This document shows positions 34,409-46,836 of a DNA stretch of 64,000 nt, in pieces. This DNA comes from Scilla litardierei. Lineage: Eukaryota > Streptophyta > Magnoliopsida > Asparagales > Asparagaceae. The stretch spans positions 98,103,128 to 98,167,127 of the forward strand of contig CM061133.1 of NCBI GenBank assembly GCA_030789695.1, in the 5' to 3' direction. The translations under genes were made by a program, and so were the position numbers. Each line of letters begins with the position of its first letter. Position 1 is the first letter of the stretch. The notes under the pieces are model-generated. The model ran no database searches and was not told where the DNA came from. It was given only the letters and a program-made list of their open reading frames with translations.

Positions 34409-36150
34409 TGTTAATGGATGGAGCAAGGTCGAGCTACCACTACTCTATTAAATACACTTTCTGAACAGCTCTATTTATTTATTTATTTTTTGTGGTGGAA
34501 CGACTATTTGATGAGTATTATTACCTTTAAGACGATTGAGTTAAGGAGGGCTTCTTGAATGCAGCTGGGACCATTCAGATTCACACTTTTCACATGGTTA
34601 AGACCACGGCTAGAATCTCCAACTACTTTAAACACAGCAACAGCATGTTTGTTGATTGTGTTTGGTACCTCAAAAACAAAATTGTGTCGAAGCTGAAGGC
34701 AAAAGGAAAAGAAAACTAACTTCACATGCGGAAAGCACTTCAGTACTTTGCGAGCTTGTACTGGCATTTTAGCATGCAGATTTTTGTCAAGAAAATAGAC
34801 ATGTCTGCATAGAAGGAAGGATGTAGCTTTTGAATTTTTATTTATTTATAAAATCTTTTGCTAAACTATGACACGGCAGATGACTAACTCATCAGGTGTC
34901 TGGAAAGTAGAAATGCTCTTTTAAACAACAAATATCTCCAGTGCCATGTAGATTGAGCGTATCATATTTATAGCATTGCTATTATAAGTGCCAATATGGT
35001 TGAACTTGATCAGTTTCGCATTGAATACAATCTTTTATTTCATTTGGAAGGCTATTTCGGGAGTTAACCAATTGACATGATGCAAAAGAGAAATGAATTG
35101 ATATGTATATAGTTACACTGGTAATTCATAGCCAAGCCATCTGACAAGGATGTATCAAGTACACACGGTTGTCTTGTATATTCCGAAATACCAACCGGTA
35201 CGATTCCTTACATCTACTGTTTCATCGGTTGATTCCCATTATTAATGAATGTTATAAAGATTCTATGTTAAACTTCACTTGTTTTCAGAATTGATATTTT
35301 CAGAAACCCGAACGCTTCTTATTAATGAATGCTATAAAGATGAAAATGATTGCAGCTACCAGTTATTTATCTTTACTTTATGTTTAGCTTCTTAACAAAA
35401 GGTTCATGTTAATTGATTTCATTTACTTTATCATGTGTTGTATTTTTGTGGTTACGTAACCAATGTGTTTATATGTTGCATACTTGTAATGTTTACAGTT
35501 AGGCTAATATGAAGATTGTGTAACTTTTATACTGTCAGGTCTAGCCATCAGATTAAGATGCTCTCAAAATGTTGAAACGTAGATTAAAGACATCATAAAC
35601 ACATCGATCATATGTTGAAGGAAGAAGGGCATATATGTTGTTACCGTAAATCGTAAATATCTGGTTAGTGTAAGATTGGATTCTCATCTAACTCACTGGG
35701 CATAGCAGAGATGGTTACCATGATGTCTGATTTTTGTCATATTCATGAATATGTTACTAAGATGTTTAGGTTATGGATATATTTCAAATCCTATTAATAT
35801 GTTTATGTCGTAAATTGATTACGTGAAACAATAGTTATCATAAATCAAACTAATTACTCTAATAAGTTTATCCATATCACCTTGGCCAAGGATTTGTTAT
35901 GGTTGTTGTTAGGTTGTGTTTCTGTTGCTATAAGTTGGCATTAGTGGCACTAAATCTGGAGAGCTCAGTTTGTGAAATCAGAATTGTTTTTGAGTAGTTT
36001 GAGTAGTCATGTTGTACATAATATTGCAACATTATGTATAACATGCGGGATCTGGAGTATGGTTTGTATGAAGATATGCTGTTTTGGTTTGCAGATCTGT
36101 CTTGCTGATTCAGATCTGGTTTGTAGCCTAGAATCTCGGGTGTTCCTGTA
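34409..36150. other. Intergenic, no gene recognised
   Basis: AT-rich. An 87-codon minus-strand frame (34504-34767) with no recognised domain is the only one of note; it could be a worn exon. A direct repeat of TTATTAATGAATG(T/C)TATAAAGAT occurs at about 35239 and 35319. Confidence 0.4.
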
Positions 36151-37590
36151 TTGATTGATGAAATATCTTGGTAAGATTTTTATATTCCTTATTACCCGAA
36201 TTAATTCCTAATTGATGGGAGGATTGTTGAGAATATTTGGGAATCTTGTTAGTTCCTTAATTGATGGGAGGAAATATTTGCTGAGATTTGTTGGTTCTAT
36301 TTACCATAAATAGATCCTTATTTTATCGAAAAATATCCACATGAGATTTGTTTAAATCAGTTTACCCGAAATGGTTAAATGATTTCTTGATCTATGGGAT
36401 TTCTTACCCGAAGTGATCCTAGAAATATTGGCAGAATATCTGCATTAAAGAGGAAGTTATTTATCCGGAAATAGTGTTTACAAAATCTGAATGGTTTCAT
36501 GTCTGAATGGTATGTGCGGTTGAAGATATGTGCGGTTGAAGATTTTATATCTGAATGGTTTCAGATCTTGCATTATTGTTTAGATCTTCTCCAGATATTC
36601 GGTTGTATGCTGGTATGCATAAGATTTGCTGACGATGTGATTGAAGGTATTAATCTGTAAATATTGTATGAACGATCTTATTTATTGGCCATGTTGTATG
36701 TTATGTTGAACGTTATGATACAACATGAGGTCCAACATGCTGTGTCAGAAGGCTGGAATCGATTGACGAACTTCAGCGTTTATCAAAGGTGGATTACTCC
36801 AGATCTTTCTATAATCTCTTTTAGGCATTTTGGTATATTCTGTTGAAGATACATTTGGAAGTTGCAATCTCTCGGTTTTATTGTTGAATCGGTTAGAGAG
36901 ATTCTTGTCTGCAATATTTTATTCATCGGATCCTTGGAGATACACGGAACCACTTGCCCGAAGTAGTCACGGAAATTGTGGGCTGCTGATCTGCATCTGA
37001 TATAATTGAACGATCTTACTTATTGGCCCGCGGATTGAGGGGGAGTGGGGGATATCAGGGCATGCGGCTTTGACGGCTAGGGTATGGTTTTTGCGAAAGT
37101 TGATCAAAGAACTCCGGGAGGGAGGCCGAAGACTACCAGAGGTAGGAGTCAATGGAGTTGATTCTAGTTGGTGGTACAAGGGGATCTTGCGGGTTTCTAC
37201 ATCCGGGGATGAAGACCGACAACTACGCACGTAGGGATCAAGGGAGTTGATCTAGTCAGTTGTGCAAGGGGATCTTGCATGTAAGGGGAGCGTGCGCAAA
37301 TTACTCCATAGGGTTGATTGAGATCACCCCTAGCGATTTGTATTGAGGGGGAGTTTGTTCCTCCTAATATTACGTGATATTGGTGATTGTAATCATTAAT
37401 ATTTAGTGGAGTTATTTGATTTTCTGAGCGAGGCCCCGCAGATGTAGGTGTACGCACCGAACTGCGTTACCAAGTTCCTTGTGTCATCTTGATTTCCTTG
37501 TTTTATCTTTCTGTTTTATTTGATTACACATATGTACTGAACTTACAGTTGTTGTATATCAACTTGCTACGACACTAACCTCTTATATCA
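36150..37590 (+). repeat. Decayed LTR-retroelement remnant
   Basis: Pieces of a plus-strand element: recurring ACCCGAA and GATGGGAGGA words (36190-36430); direct repeats of GAACGATCTTA-TTATTGGCC (about 36669 and 37009); purine-rich tracts GAGGGGGAGTGGGGG (about 37038) and TTGAGGGGGAGTT (about 37343). Then comes LTR-like sequence from about 37355 with GAGGCCCCGCAGATGTAGG. Coding sequence is no longer readable. Confidence 0.4.
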
Positions 37591-40112
37591 AAACGAATCA
37601 TATCTTAATATCAACCTCCATTCACACGCTTTGGACTATACCTAATGAATCATTATCAACGACTACATCATCATTAGTCATCTAAAACCAAAGTAGGCAT
37701 TCTCACATCAAAGGGTTTTTAGCATTGTCTCGGGTCTAAAAACTAACATGCATCAATCGTCACTTGAGAGCTTCTATTGATAGTTAAAGTTTATTTTTAC
37801 GTAGAAGCTTCTTGGCAAGTTGTTCTATGAACTTATTCTCTAACAAGCACATGTCCAATATCTCATGGTGTTTCCACATCTAATGGATATGAGACTAGCT
37901 ATTATCATCTCAATGATAAAGATCAGTGTACGCTAATCTATTTGAAATATCAATATCTTTTCTTGATATTTCTACAACAAAAAACACTCTGAATTGTATG
38001 ATCATAATCTTCTCATACAAGGACTTTATCAATGCAATTATATATTTTAAGTATACATAGTCATATGAGAAATTATAGAGGTAAAGAGTATCAAGTAGCA
38101 TACTATTTTTTTAAAAAATATGTCAATTATAATAATTACTTAAGGGCATAAATTTCCCAATAATTTTTATGTTTATTTTAAATGAGATAAGAAAGAAAAA
38201 TGCTGATGAATAATCAATGCATTAATCATATATAGTGGTTGTGTTAGCAAGAGGAAAAGAAAGGAGTATGGAATTTGTGCAAAGAGATCTTTCAAGTATC
38301 GAAAGCAGTTACTTTTGTAAGGAGAAAGAACATATGATAAGATTTTGCAGAGTTCACTAGAAGCTACAAGAATTAGAGACGTTGAAAGAAAAATAAATTC
38401 AAGAGGTAGGTATATCAAGAAAAGAAACAGATAACATCTAATCATCTATATCTAAACGTTACTCATCAAGTTCATGGTTTCTGAGAATCATATCATATGT
38501 GCCATTTTAGATAATTATTTTCATCTTATGAGTCAATTTATATGGATTTAGAGCTTATATGAAAGACGGCTATTATCATGTTATTGGTCTATGGATAATT
38601 AAAATCAAGATATTTGATAGAATTATAATAACATTATCATGTGGATGTCCTAAATTTATGAAGGAATCTGTTGTCATGTGGTGTTTTTAACGTCTAAGGC
38701 TATGGCTATTAAGCTTAGGTGAAGTTTCCAAAGTTCGAATGGGCATTGTATTGATATCAAAGGTACGAGAATAGAAAGAAAATTACGAGTGATACAAAGA
38801 GAGACGATGATAGTGGATCAATATGTGTTGAAGTTGGTGATTTTGTAGGCAACAAGAATTAAAAGAGTTTCCGCTCAGGGTGGAGTTCTCCAAACATTTT
38901 TTGAAGGTCATGACATGGGTGATTCAAGTTAGGGAGATCGATTGTCCATTGAAAGGACCGATTTTGAGTCAATGTGGAGTTTGTCATGATTCACTCAAAA
39001 TAGAATTTGGATAATAATTGAATTAGATTTCCATTTTTAGCCTTTTCATTTATGAGTCCTATAGTGACAATTGTAACTAGTATTTCTATATGTTTTAGTA
39101 GCGTTTTGGTAAGTATAAAGAAGGTATCATAAATCGATATGAGTTTTTGGGATCTGTGAGAGTTTATTGTGTGGTTTACAAGAGTTTTTCCTCTAGTGAT
39201 TTTGATAATTTTTGAAGAAATTTAGTTTGATGAGAGATGAAATAAAATAGAAATTTGGTTTGGTGAGAGTGAAATAAAAATAAAAAAAGGTTTCTTCAAT
39301 TTTTGTTGGTGACAGGTGAAATAAAACAGATAAAAAAGTCTCTTCAATTTTTGTTTCTATCTTAACAAAAACGAATAGGATTCACGACGTTGATACAAAA
39401 ATCTTTTTCAATATTGATCGGTTACTATTTATATTAAATTTTGATTATCTAAATTCTCTTTTCAATTGCTCAATGACATTCTGTATGATTTGTATATTTA
39501 GTTAGCCACTATTCTAACATAAGGTGCTTCAGTGGTGAGTTGTCTAATGACATTAAAACTTGATATTATACTCAAGTCAGCAAAATAGACCTAGTTTGTC
39601 AGGAAATATTAACTAATGTTGAGAACTGTAAGGCTTTGAATTGAAGAAGCATCAGAAATGTTATTCGGGAACATTTCAAAGCTTCCTGAGTGTCACTGGA
39701 CTAAGCATATGTGCTTTCAATCTGAATATCTCCTTGTTTCAACTGGCAATGGATTGGTTCGTGGTATGTGACTAAATCGAAGTGTTGAACTGACTATCAT
39801 ATATATCATATTTGGAAGAAGTTAACATTTGAAATTGCAGGTGATGGAGTTGTCTGAAGTTGATGGAGGTGTTGGAGTTGTCTGAAGTTGGGCTATAGCA
39901 TTAAAGCTTGCTTACTTTTTGAAAGAAGGCTAGAAACCATGCCCAAGACTGAAAATTTTTCTAGCGATTTGAGCCTAAGAAAAAAACACCAACGATTGCA
40001 GCAATTCAGAAGGAAAAAAAGTTCATTGTTTCTTGAATTGCACTGGAGCTTCAAGATGGTTCATATGATTATGAACGGAACTAACATATCGAGTGACCAT
40101 TGACTGTGCATT
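37591..40112. other. Intergenic, no gene recognised
   Basis: AT-rich DNA with short frames only. A short tandem pair (GTTGTCTGAAGTTG, about 39851 and 39879) and a small perfect-armed hairpin (about 40001-40042, GCAATTCAGAA / TTCTTGAATTGC) precede hairpin D. Confidence 0.45.
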
Positions 40113-40203
40113 GAATCACTGAAGATGAGATATTGGAGGAAACTAACCCCAAGGATGTCAGCTGCCAGTGTTTAGATTCCTCCAATTCTCACATTCGAAA
40201 CTC
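40113..40203 (-). ncRNA. MIR2275: MIR2275-like hairpin D
   Basis: The 3' arm candidate (40126-40147) reads GTTAGTTTCCTCCAATATC and then TCA, very close to known miR2275 forms. The 5' arm (GTGAGAATTGGAGGAATC) pairs with it and shows the same one-base bulge. It is 5.7 kb from hairpins A-C on the same strand. Confidence 0.82.
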
Positions 40204-40292
40204 CATGCGTTGATTGATAAACAAATATTTACATGCACCAGCTATGTTTGGACTGAGAATCTGAGCGTTAAGCTGCATGTAACTTGGAATTG

Positions 40293-40390
40293 GTTGGGTA
40301 GTTGAAGGTGAGAACCGAACTGCAACCAAAACAATCATTGCAGCTAACAATTGATTTGGTTGCGTGCGATTCTCACATTAAGAACCCAAC
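40293..40390 (-). ncRNA. MIR2275-derived hairpin E with altered centre
   Basis: Flanks (GTTGGGT outer stem, GTGAGA inner start), size and the single extra 3' arm base match the other hairpins. The 22-nt register (40309-40330) still begins TTTGGTT and ends TCTCA, but the middle is GCAGTTCGGT instead of the CCTCC-containing core. The opposite arm has changed to match. This is either a new miRNA or a decaying copy; complementary changes favour the former. Confidence 0.6.
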
Positions 40391-41577
40391 GAGGGTAGCC
40401 GGTTGAGCGTGGAAGGTGATTAGTTTCAACACTAAAAAAACTCAGAAATAATGCTAGGGGAAGGACAAAGAAAAACCTCTATTTTATAGCCAGAGTTGGT
40501 GTTAGCAACCCTGCAGTCACTCACGTAAATGTTGTGGGTTACTTTCTGTCAGGGTGTGAAGTGTATGAACTTGACCACTGCTGGGGGGTTTAGATGCAAT
40601 TTTATTGATGTTTTCTTGAAAGGCTGCAGCTTTCAGTAAGGCAAGCCCACTAGCATGCCAAAGTTAGCGCCTCTCATTCATACATCTTCGTCATTGAGCC
40701 AAGGTCCAGGTTATTTTATATGGAGCCTGGGTTTATAGGCTCGAGGATGTTTCTATATAAATGAATCGGGCTCCAGTTGTCTAGGGCTATAAATAAGCTC
40801 GAGATGCTGATGCTTACTAGGAACTCTCTCAATAACTCAAGTGACAAGAACTGGACCAAATATTCTAGGCTTGGTAGGCCTAAATCAATAACAGGCCCAC
40901 GGGTCCAACTTCACGATTTACAAGCAAACCAAAACTAGCAGGTCCACTATATGAGATTACAAAAAGCTTCTATTTCATTCCTACATAAATTCCCCCCCAC
41001 CCCACGTGGGAGGACTTGACTCATACTCTTCATAAATTTTTTATTTGTTTTAAGATTGTTTATCGCTTGTGTCTTATGTTCTAATTCTAAGTGTCATGGT
41101 AGCCAAAGCTAGACCCCAACCACCGACCCGGTTTGCTAACGTTCTTGTTGACCCAAGTGCAGGCCCAACCACCAAGCTCATGCAGAATGTTGTACCACTT
41201 TGTCATCAAGACTTGCCTAAATATATTGAACACGCATGAGGCTGCGCCGTGCTCAATTAGATAGTTTTATAAGGTATTCGATAAATCAACCCTTGTTTCT
41301 CATGTGTATTCTATGCTTTAACCTTAACCAAATATTGTACATGTGCTCGGTGCAGGAAATTTCCCCCCACTGACACCCATATACACCGTGTTGTTTATTT
41401 TTGCATTTTTAAGGATGTATTATACATATTACGGATTATGAACAAACTGAAAATTGGGTGAATTCGATCCTATTTGACCTGTATATACATTTAGATCCAT
41501 CTATTGATTTTGCTTTAAAAAATCCATCATTGCACATTTTCAACACTAATTTTAGAAGAACGCTTTTTGAAAAAGCA
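40391..41577. other. Intergenic, no gene recognised
   Basis: No coding sequence or clear repeat boundary. It contains GGCCCA-type words and a CCCCCCCACCCCACGTGGG stretch (about 40991). Confidence 0.45.
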
Positions 41578-41582
41578 AATGC

Positions 41583-41683
41583 TGTTGTGAGCAAGGTTGA
41601 CGGCTAGGAAACCCCTAGCCTCATGTATATAATAAACAATGTGGGTGGATACGCAATAGGCCCAATAGGCTCATCTCATAACA
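41583..41683 (-). repeat. Copia-3 3' LTR (101 bp)
   Basis: Starts TGTTGTGAGCAAGG and ends CATCTCATAACA. A PPT (minus ATAAGGGGAAG) follows at 41684-41694. Four substitutions from its partner are visible by eye. Confidence 0.9.
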
Positions 41684-41751
41684 CTTCCCCTTATCCAACC
41701 ATCGTTATATACTCGATATATGAATACTGCAGGATCCATATTGCTTATGAG

Positions 41752-42037
41752 TATCATAAGGGGTGGATACTTCCAGATCCTAAGTTAGGGATAACTGTCT
41801 CATTAAAACCTTTAGCTATGGAAAACCCAGTGGAAAAAACCAATAGCCAAGGAAAAAGAGTACAGTTTTCCATAACTTCCCCTGATTAGTGGAAGTATTT
41901 AGGGGTGGATACTTCTGGATACAGAGTCAATAAGGTTGTCTCGTTAAAACCTTTAGCTATGGAAAACCCAGTGTGAAAAACCAATAGCCAAGGGAAAAGA
42001 GTACAACACTAAGTTTGACTCCCCGTGATCTGTACAA
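41752..42037. repeat. Duplicated 3' untranslated block in Copia-3
   Basis: GGGGTGGATACTTC through GGGAAAAGAGTACA occurs twice in tandem (about 41759-41873 and 41903-42008). A related single block occurs in Copia-2 at about 46700-46800. Confidence 0.8.
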
Positions 42038-42099
42038 GCTGCAGGCTTGCAGATCTCCTAGGCAACTATATATCAATCTCTTATAATGTTCCGATAATA

Positions 42100-44900
42100 A
42101 GTACAAAGTACAAGGCATCGCTCATCTATACAAGACATCGCTTATCTATACAAATATCGCTCATCTACGGCAGCTATTGAATCTGAGAAAGCTCTTCTGA
42201 AGAGGAGTGGTCTGCAAACTCGGTAGGTAGCACTACGTCTCTGACCCAGTCGTCACTGTGTTTGCGAGGTACGGCAGGATCTGGCTATGCGTACTTATGA
42301 TTTGCTTCTTGGATTGATGAGCCTCTCGGGATGGTGGGATTGATGTTGCCTTGAAAGCATGCTTTGCTGATCTCCAGGAGTTGGTCGTTCCTTTGTTGTA
42401 GTCATCGGGATGATCTGTAACCTGTATCTATAAATACATTTAACATGTTAGATGATCCTTGACCCTCGGAGGTAGCAGAGAAGCTACATATCTCTGGTCC
42501 AGTGGAACGCTACAGGCGCTGCATTGCATCTGGTTAAAGGGTTTACTGTCAATGCTTTCTAGAGACGCGTGCAGTTGGCCAGATAAAGGAGTGTACAAAA
42601 GACACTTGAGTAAGGCACTTGAGGACCTAGGATATCCTTTTCCTCTTCCAGCGAACGGAAGGGGTCTTAATGTGCATCCATACAACCAATGTGTGTAATA
42701 GTGGATTGCAATTATCCTTGTTTTTTCATCAACTGGATGATAATTTCATCTTCTGGATGATTATTCATCTTCTGGATGATGGTTTCATCTTCTGGATGAT
42801 TATTCATCTTCAGGATGATAGTTTCATCTTCAAGATGATTATTTATCTTCAGGATGATGGTTTCATCTTCAGGATGATAATTCGTAAGGGTATGTTGTCA
42901 CATCATCCATAGCAACATAGGCTAAAATTTTCTTTGCCAATCGCATGGTTTTCGCAACCATGACCAGGGAGCCTGATGCATCAGTTTAAATAATTTTATA
43001 AGTGAGTTAAGCTCATCTTACATGGTTACTTCATGGTTTTTGCGAAATAAACCTCTAAGCTATAGCGTTTTGCTTATAGCATACGATTTTATTTATTTAT
43101 ACAATACTCGGTTACCCACAGGTTTGATATCTTTTGATATCAGGACTTCAGGTCCAAACACTTCACATTTCATAAGTGAGTCCAGCTCAACTTATTATTG
43201 CCTCGTTCTACATAATCTGACCAAATCTCTGCGTTAGCTTCAGGAAACAGAGAATGGGAACGATATCTATGGCAAAATGAAATGTGATTTATTATTGACA
43301 AGTGTGTTTTATCCAAATACCTCTCCATGTACGTACATTATTCAATTTATTCCAGATTCATCTCTTCTGGAGGTTCTGAAAAAGGAGAGGATATGGAGAT
43401 GAGCTCACTTTTCCTGTGTTGTTATTGTTTTAGGGTCTCCAGGAGTTATTTCTTGCTGCGGAGCCTCGTGGTATGTCCTCTCATCTATTAAGGATATCCA
43501 CTTCTGCTATTGGTGGATTGCATCCATTATATTTGGTATGTCAATCCTAGCTGGATTTTTAGTAGCAGAGATGTGTGAATTTGACAATATTTATATTGTC
43601 AGTAATTATGTCTGATAATTGTTTAACAGTTTCATAAGTATGGATCTTCAGGATCTCATCACAATTCATGATAATCAGATCATAGGTATTAATGTTAAAA
43701 TGGTCAACTTGAGATTCAGGCTCATGGATGATTATAGTATTTTTGTTGAACCTAATGTTAGGGAATTAAAGTTATGAATGATCTTCAAGATCTCATCAAG
43801 TCTTTAAAAGAGGGCACATCAATGTACGTCTTAGGAGAAGTGATTTAAAATGCTTCCCCTGTTCAGAGTGCTCAGAATCTATTTATTTGGGATAATTACT
43901 TCGGATAAATAGTTCTGCGTTTTGATGGTCTATAATGGTGATATGGGGATGTATACTCATCATGGTACAATCGATAAGATGTGTTCTAAACGCTTCCCCG
44001 TTAGGGGTTCTCGAAAACTGTTTATATGAGGTGATCAGGCTCATATAAATAGGTTCTAAGGAGGCATTTTGATGGGTTGCATTGTAATTGCATGTTCCCA
44101 CATGGTCACTTACAACTGGATTTTTAATGGATAAGTAATCCGTTTAAATCATTTTAATGATTTATGTAACCCATTTTTGGGTGTGAACACAAACGTCAGG
44201 GTGTTCAACATTTTTCAAGTTGCAAATATAGTTTGGTTTCCCAGTGTTATCCAACGTTCCCACCATTTAGTAATGTGTCCCATTTGCTTTGAAAAAGCTG
44301 GACTGTGGTTGGATAATAGGTTTGATAATGACCGTTTATAGAGGACATATGGATGAGTACTCTAAGGTACATCATCAGCCATATGTAGGGAGTGTGTGAG
44401 TCCACTTTTATCCCTCAAATACTCTCAAGAGGCATAAAGGTCTCATTCTTCTAATGATGATAGTATATCATCTTAAATTCGTTTAAGGAAGTGAGGAGAG
44501 TTAATGTCCACGTGAATGGAGATGATCTCGTAATCATTTTTCCCTTTTGAATGGGGACAATGAAAGTTTCACCCTTTTTAAAGAATTTTCGGGTTCGTCT
44601 GGTTAATGATGTCTTGCATCATCAATCCAGGGTGACATCGATCCAAAGTTGGTCGATTCTGGACACTTCTGGTGTTCCAAATTAATTCCTAAGTTCGAAT
44701 TTATGTGGAACTTTTGAAAGTCTATTAAAATGCTTAAGTTAATATTGTCCGGTAATATGTGAACTGTGTTCAAACTGTGAAGGATTAAATCTTCACATTG
44801 ACTATTATGCGGATCAAAGTTAGACAAAGCTTCAGGCTTTATTGGTTTCTTGAGTCATTGGGGATTTCGTTTTGACGAATATCCTTTGAAACTTTATAAG
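42100..44900 (-). pseudogene. Copia-3 decayed pol
   Basis: Stretches match Copia-2 in collinear order: RNase H/RT at 42470-42665, the RT start at 43020-43260 (GTGAGTCCAGCTCAAC), the integrase-RT linker at 43500-43720, integrase near 44180-44220, and the pre-integrase zinc region at 44600-44690. No frame longer than about 80 codons remains. A 20/19-bp minisatellite has grown inside it. Confidence 0.75.
42735..42871. repeat. GGATGAT-TTCATCTTC minisatellite
   Basis: Seven units alternate between 20 and 19 bp (GGATGATGGTTTCATCTTCT, GGATGATTATTCATCTTCT). Confidence 0.9.
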
Positions 44901-46426
44901 TTTCAGATAGTACATGGCATCCTCATTTTAGGAGTATTCAGGATAACAAATCATTCACAGTAAAATAAAATGAGTATAAAAAGCTTGAAATCAATAAGAA
45001 ATGTTGTGGTAATGTATTTAAACACATATATACTGCAAGAGAATACTACTGATAATTATGTTACGGTAACAAGTTTCATAGTATGATGTGTGCTTGAAAA
45101 CATTCGTCCACAATTATGCTCATTTAGACTTATGTTATGACAACCGATCAAATTTGTTTTCAAAGTTTATTTGTCCTCGGTGAGTAGCTAAATATACATA
45201 AGGTCAATTGACTTTTGTCTATTAGACTAGATATGTATATATTATATATGGCATAAGTTAATGCACATTCATATTGCAAAAAGCATTATGGGTCTTATCA
45301 GAACTTCTGGTCTGATATTGGGTTGCCATTGCATACTCCATATCGAGGTATATCATATCTTCTATTTCTCATTTTATTCAAGACTTCCCCTGTTTTCAGT
45401 CTTCCTTAATGGCATTTATAAGGAAAAATGAATATTGGTCTTACGAAGTAGACATATACAAGGGAAAAGAGTTAGTTTCTATATTTCCACTTTTTTAATT
45501 TATGAGAGACTTTTAAATGTCTATTTGAATGCTTAAGTATGGTCTACAGGCCATTTTTATTGAGTCATTCAAGTATTTTGTGGATATAGAGTCATGCTCA
45601 AGGAGAAACAAATACGTGGCTACGAAGTTTATAATTTCTCACTTATCTATTAAGACACGACTTTGGGCGTACGCTTAAAATTAAGGTTAGATTAAAAAAT
45701 CACACCTTGTAAAGTGAGATTACTCTAAAAGAGTTTAGCGGTGTTATGACAACTGCTGGTGTCAATATTGATTTATATAAACCATAAATCTGAGAGATTT
45801 ATTTTACCGCAAAATGCGTAGCTCTAAAAGAAATCGCATAAATGGTTTTCACATAATCCATTGTATTTGTTAATTTTTATTTTATTAGGGTGAAATGGTG
45901 TAGACTTTTGATTTGATTTTGAACTTCAGGTTTATTTTTCAAAGTGGATATGATGTTAAACTTTTTGAAATCATGATTGGTTTGTTGTCATAAAATATTT
46001 TCATATCATGGGCATGAGCCAAATCATGTGATGATCATATAAGAGTGCAAAATGCAACAATTAATGATTTATCATACACATAATATAAAGCTTGTAAGCT
46101 AAAAAGTTATGTTCAATAAAATAGTTGAAAGAAACTAAATTATCATTGCAAATAAATCAAGCATGTGGTCTAAAAATGTATGCTCAGTTAATCATGAATT
46201 GAAACATATACACATGTTATTTATATTCTGCAGGTATATAAATAATTTCATCTTAGACATATGTGTATGCTACAAGCATTAAAAATATATCATAGAGATT
46301 TTAGCATGCTAAATAAAATGTTCATCACAGAACATTAAATATGCGGCAGACATATAATTTTCTACACATGCATTTATAGTGTTTAAGCGTAAATTCATGC
46401 TACAGGCAATAAAAGTGTACAACATC
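44901..46426. other. Copia-3 internal DNA, no readable coding
   Basis: AT-rich. It should correspond to the protease/gag end of Copia-3, but I could not align any block with confidence. ATGC-rich words such as GCATGCTAAATAAAATG recur near 46310. Confidence 0.45.
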
Positions 46427-46431
46427 CCAGG

Positions 46432-46649
46432 TGTTATAAGATAATTGGATTCAAGAGATAGAGAGAGAAGCTTTCATAGCCAAAGGAATGAGTAACCATG
46501 GCCATAGGCCATGGTTCTCTATATATTGATATAGGGGAGGAGATGAAAGGCCTCAAGGAGACCAAGAGTCCACATTACTCATAGTAATGGGGACTAATGA
46601 TAGTGGTTAATGAAGGAGGGGAGGCCAAAGGCCTCCCTCATTCATAACA
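46432..46649 (-). repeat. Copia-2 3' LTR (218 bp)
   Basis: TGTTATAAG to TTCATAACA; PPT (minus GTAAGGGGGAG) at 46650-46660. It contains CCATGGCCATAGGCCATGG, a near-perfect palindrome, next to a TATATATTGATATA stretch. Confidence 0.93.
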
Positions 46650-46836
46650 CTCCCCCTTACCCATTCATCACTTTGGTCTCAGCATTTGAGGCAAAGATGT
46701 GTGGATACTTCTGGATCCAGAGTAAGAGTGTTTGCCTCGTTAAAACCTTAGCTGTGGAAAACCCAGTTGGAAAAACCCAACAGCTTAAGGGAAAAGAGTG
46801 CAACCCACAGGTTACTCCCCCTGATCCGTTCAAGCT

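Noticed and set aside
34504..34767. 87-codon minus-strand frame as a gene
   Set aside because: No recognised domain, start context or neighbouring exon; kept only as a note.
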